Part shown: positions 6,356-7,147 of the stretch, one piece after another | How the letters are laid out: each line of letters begins with the position of its first letter | Position numbering within the stretch: the stretch's first letter is position 1 | The notes under the pieces: generated by a model | Told to the model about the DNA's origin: nothing | What the model saw: the letters and a program-made list of their open reading frames with translations, nothing else | Databases searched by the model: none | NCBI RefSeq assembly: GCF_937967675.1 | Contig: NZ_CALBSN010000173.1 | Coordinates: 1 to 7,147 of the forward strand | Length of the DNA: 7,147 bases | Source of the DNA: an uncultured Flavobacterium sp. | GTDB taxonomy: Bacteria; Bacteroidota; Bacteroidia; Flavobacteriales; Flavobacteriaceae | Direction: 5' to 3' | Program-made: the position numbers and the translations under genes

Positions 6356-7147
6356 ATGAATTCCTTTTTCTTGCATTACTTTGTTTAGTTGTTTCAATAA
6401 AATAAACATCAACATAGTCGCAAACATTAATAATCCGAAGTTAATCCAAAAGAAATCTTGTTTGTTGTCATACGTATCCCAAAGACTCGCTAATACACCA
6501 CTCAATTTATTTCCGATAGATGTTGATAAAAACCAACCTCCCATCATTAAAGAAGTAATATTCGTTGGGCTCAATTTAGAAACGACTGACAATCCCATCG
6601 GACTCAAAAATAACTCTCCAATTGTGATTACACCGTAATTAGCAACTAACCACCAAACACTCACTTTTTCAGTTCCGTTTGCTCCCATATTTACGGCTGC
6701 AATCATTACTAAAACGGATAAAGCTGAAATCAATAATCCGAATGCAATTTTGGTTGGTGTAGATGGCTCTTTCTTTCTACTTCTTAAAAATGTAAAGAAA
6801 GCCACAACTAATGGTGTTAAAATAATTACCCAACCTGGATTGATTGACTGACTCAAATTGGTTGCCCAAAGCGAAACTTTTGAGCCTTCTTCAGGTAATT
6901 TATCTTTCGCTACGTTTCTGAAATAAACGGGATAATCAACTGTTTTTTGAACTTCGCCATCTACTTTTTGAATTCGGAAACTCGCATCGTATAATTCAAC
7001 GGTGTCTTTTTTGTATTCTACTTCTTTGGCTAATTTCAATCCATTGAAAACCGTTTGAGTAGTTCCTGTTATTTCTCTATCAGTATAACGGTCTGCCCAA
7101 GTTGTTAATGCCGAGCCATTTAATTTGAATACCGCCCAGAATAAAAT
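6353..7147 (-). CDS. Proton-dependent oligopeptide transporter (POT/PTR2 family), C-terminal half, runs off the window
   Basis: Partial gene; the last 264 codons are visible and the frame stays open to the right edge, so the true start and the ExxERF motif lie outside. A TTG at 7037-7039 is an internal Leu codon, not a start: the upstream frame encodes FWAVFKLNGSALTTWADRYT, clear TM7 sequence of a POT protein. After a loop of about 90 residues come QSINPGWVIILTPLV (TM8), then GELFLSPMGLSVVSKLSP (TM10) with the conserved Glu at visible residue 178, and MMGGWFLSTSIGNKLSG (TM11). The C-terminus, VMQEKGIH, resembles that of the complete transporter at 3896-5368, so the two are tandem paralogues. 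Differences are the TM7 motif FKLNG in place of FEQSG and a TM7-TM8 loop about 65-70 residues longer. It is probably an inner-membrane peptide/proton symporter with a different specificity. It is the first visible gene of the leftward operon. Confidence 0.92.
   Translation of the reverse strand: MLFWAVFKLNGSALTTWADRYTDREITGTTQTVFNGLKLAKEVEYKKDTVELYDASFRIQKVDGEVQKTVDYPVYFRNVAKDKLPEEGSKVSLWATNLSQSINPGWVIILTPLVVAFFTFLRSRKKEPSTPTKIAFGLLISALSVLVMIAAVNMGANGTEKVSVWWLVANYGVITIGELFLSPMGLSVVSKLSPTNITSLMMGGWFLSTSIGNKLSGVLASLWDTYDNKQDFFWINFGLLMFATMLMFILLKQLNKVMQEKGIH

Noticed and set aside
6381..6638. Open frame of 85 codons on the + strand inside the partial POT transporter
   Set aside because: It is antisense to the conserved TM10-TM12 region of the transporter; no sign of a real product.
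7037..7039. TTG as a start codon for a 228-residue protein
   Set aside because: The same frame continues upstream to the window edge with clear POT TM7 sequence, so this is an internal leucine codon in a gene cut by the window.

Overview
The window looks like chromosomal DNA from a low-GC member of the Bacteroidota, most likely a Flavobacterium or close relative. Four things point there: a surE-lpxB pair, an ALISGLH-type ComEC that lacks a usable metallo-beta-lactamase domain, A-rich stretches instead of Shine-Dalgarno sequences before the starts, and TAnnTTTG promoter boxes. The assignment is inferred from gene content and signals only.

The left half is on the + strand. It opens with the last 39 codons of surE (1-121), followed after 17 nt by complete lpxB (139-1254), which makes lipid A disaccharide. 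A 106-bp intergenic gap carries a promoter-like box (1298-1305). Next is comEC (1361-3373), the inner-membrane DNA uptake channel, which appears to start at a TTG codon right after an in-frame TGA.

The right half is on the - strand and converges on comEC. In transcription order it holds the C-terminal part of a POT-family peptide transporter (6353-7147, running off the right edge), a DUF1016/YhcG-type PDDEXK nuclease (5368-6351), a second, complete POT transporter (3896-5368), and a secreted thioredoxin-fold protein with its own promoter-like box (3377-3844). The first three are packed with a 1-nt gap and a 1-nt overlap, so they should be one translationally coupled transcript. comEC and the thioredoxin gene end 3 bp apart. 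A perfect 13-bp hairpin inside the last codons of comEC has a long T run on the - strand and looks like the terminator of the leftward operon.

Most of the window is housekeeping: outer-membrane lipid synthesis, DNA uptake, peptide import and envelope redox. The clearest oddity is the nuclease gene between the two paralogous peptide transporters. By hand count it is much more AT-rich (about 26% GC over 5401-5940) than the transporters on either side (about 36-38% in sampled stretches), yet it sits seamlessly in the operon. I see no tRNA, rRNA, CRISPR array, insertion sequence or other multi-gene defence system, and no convincing undescribed system beyond this inserted nuclease gene.
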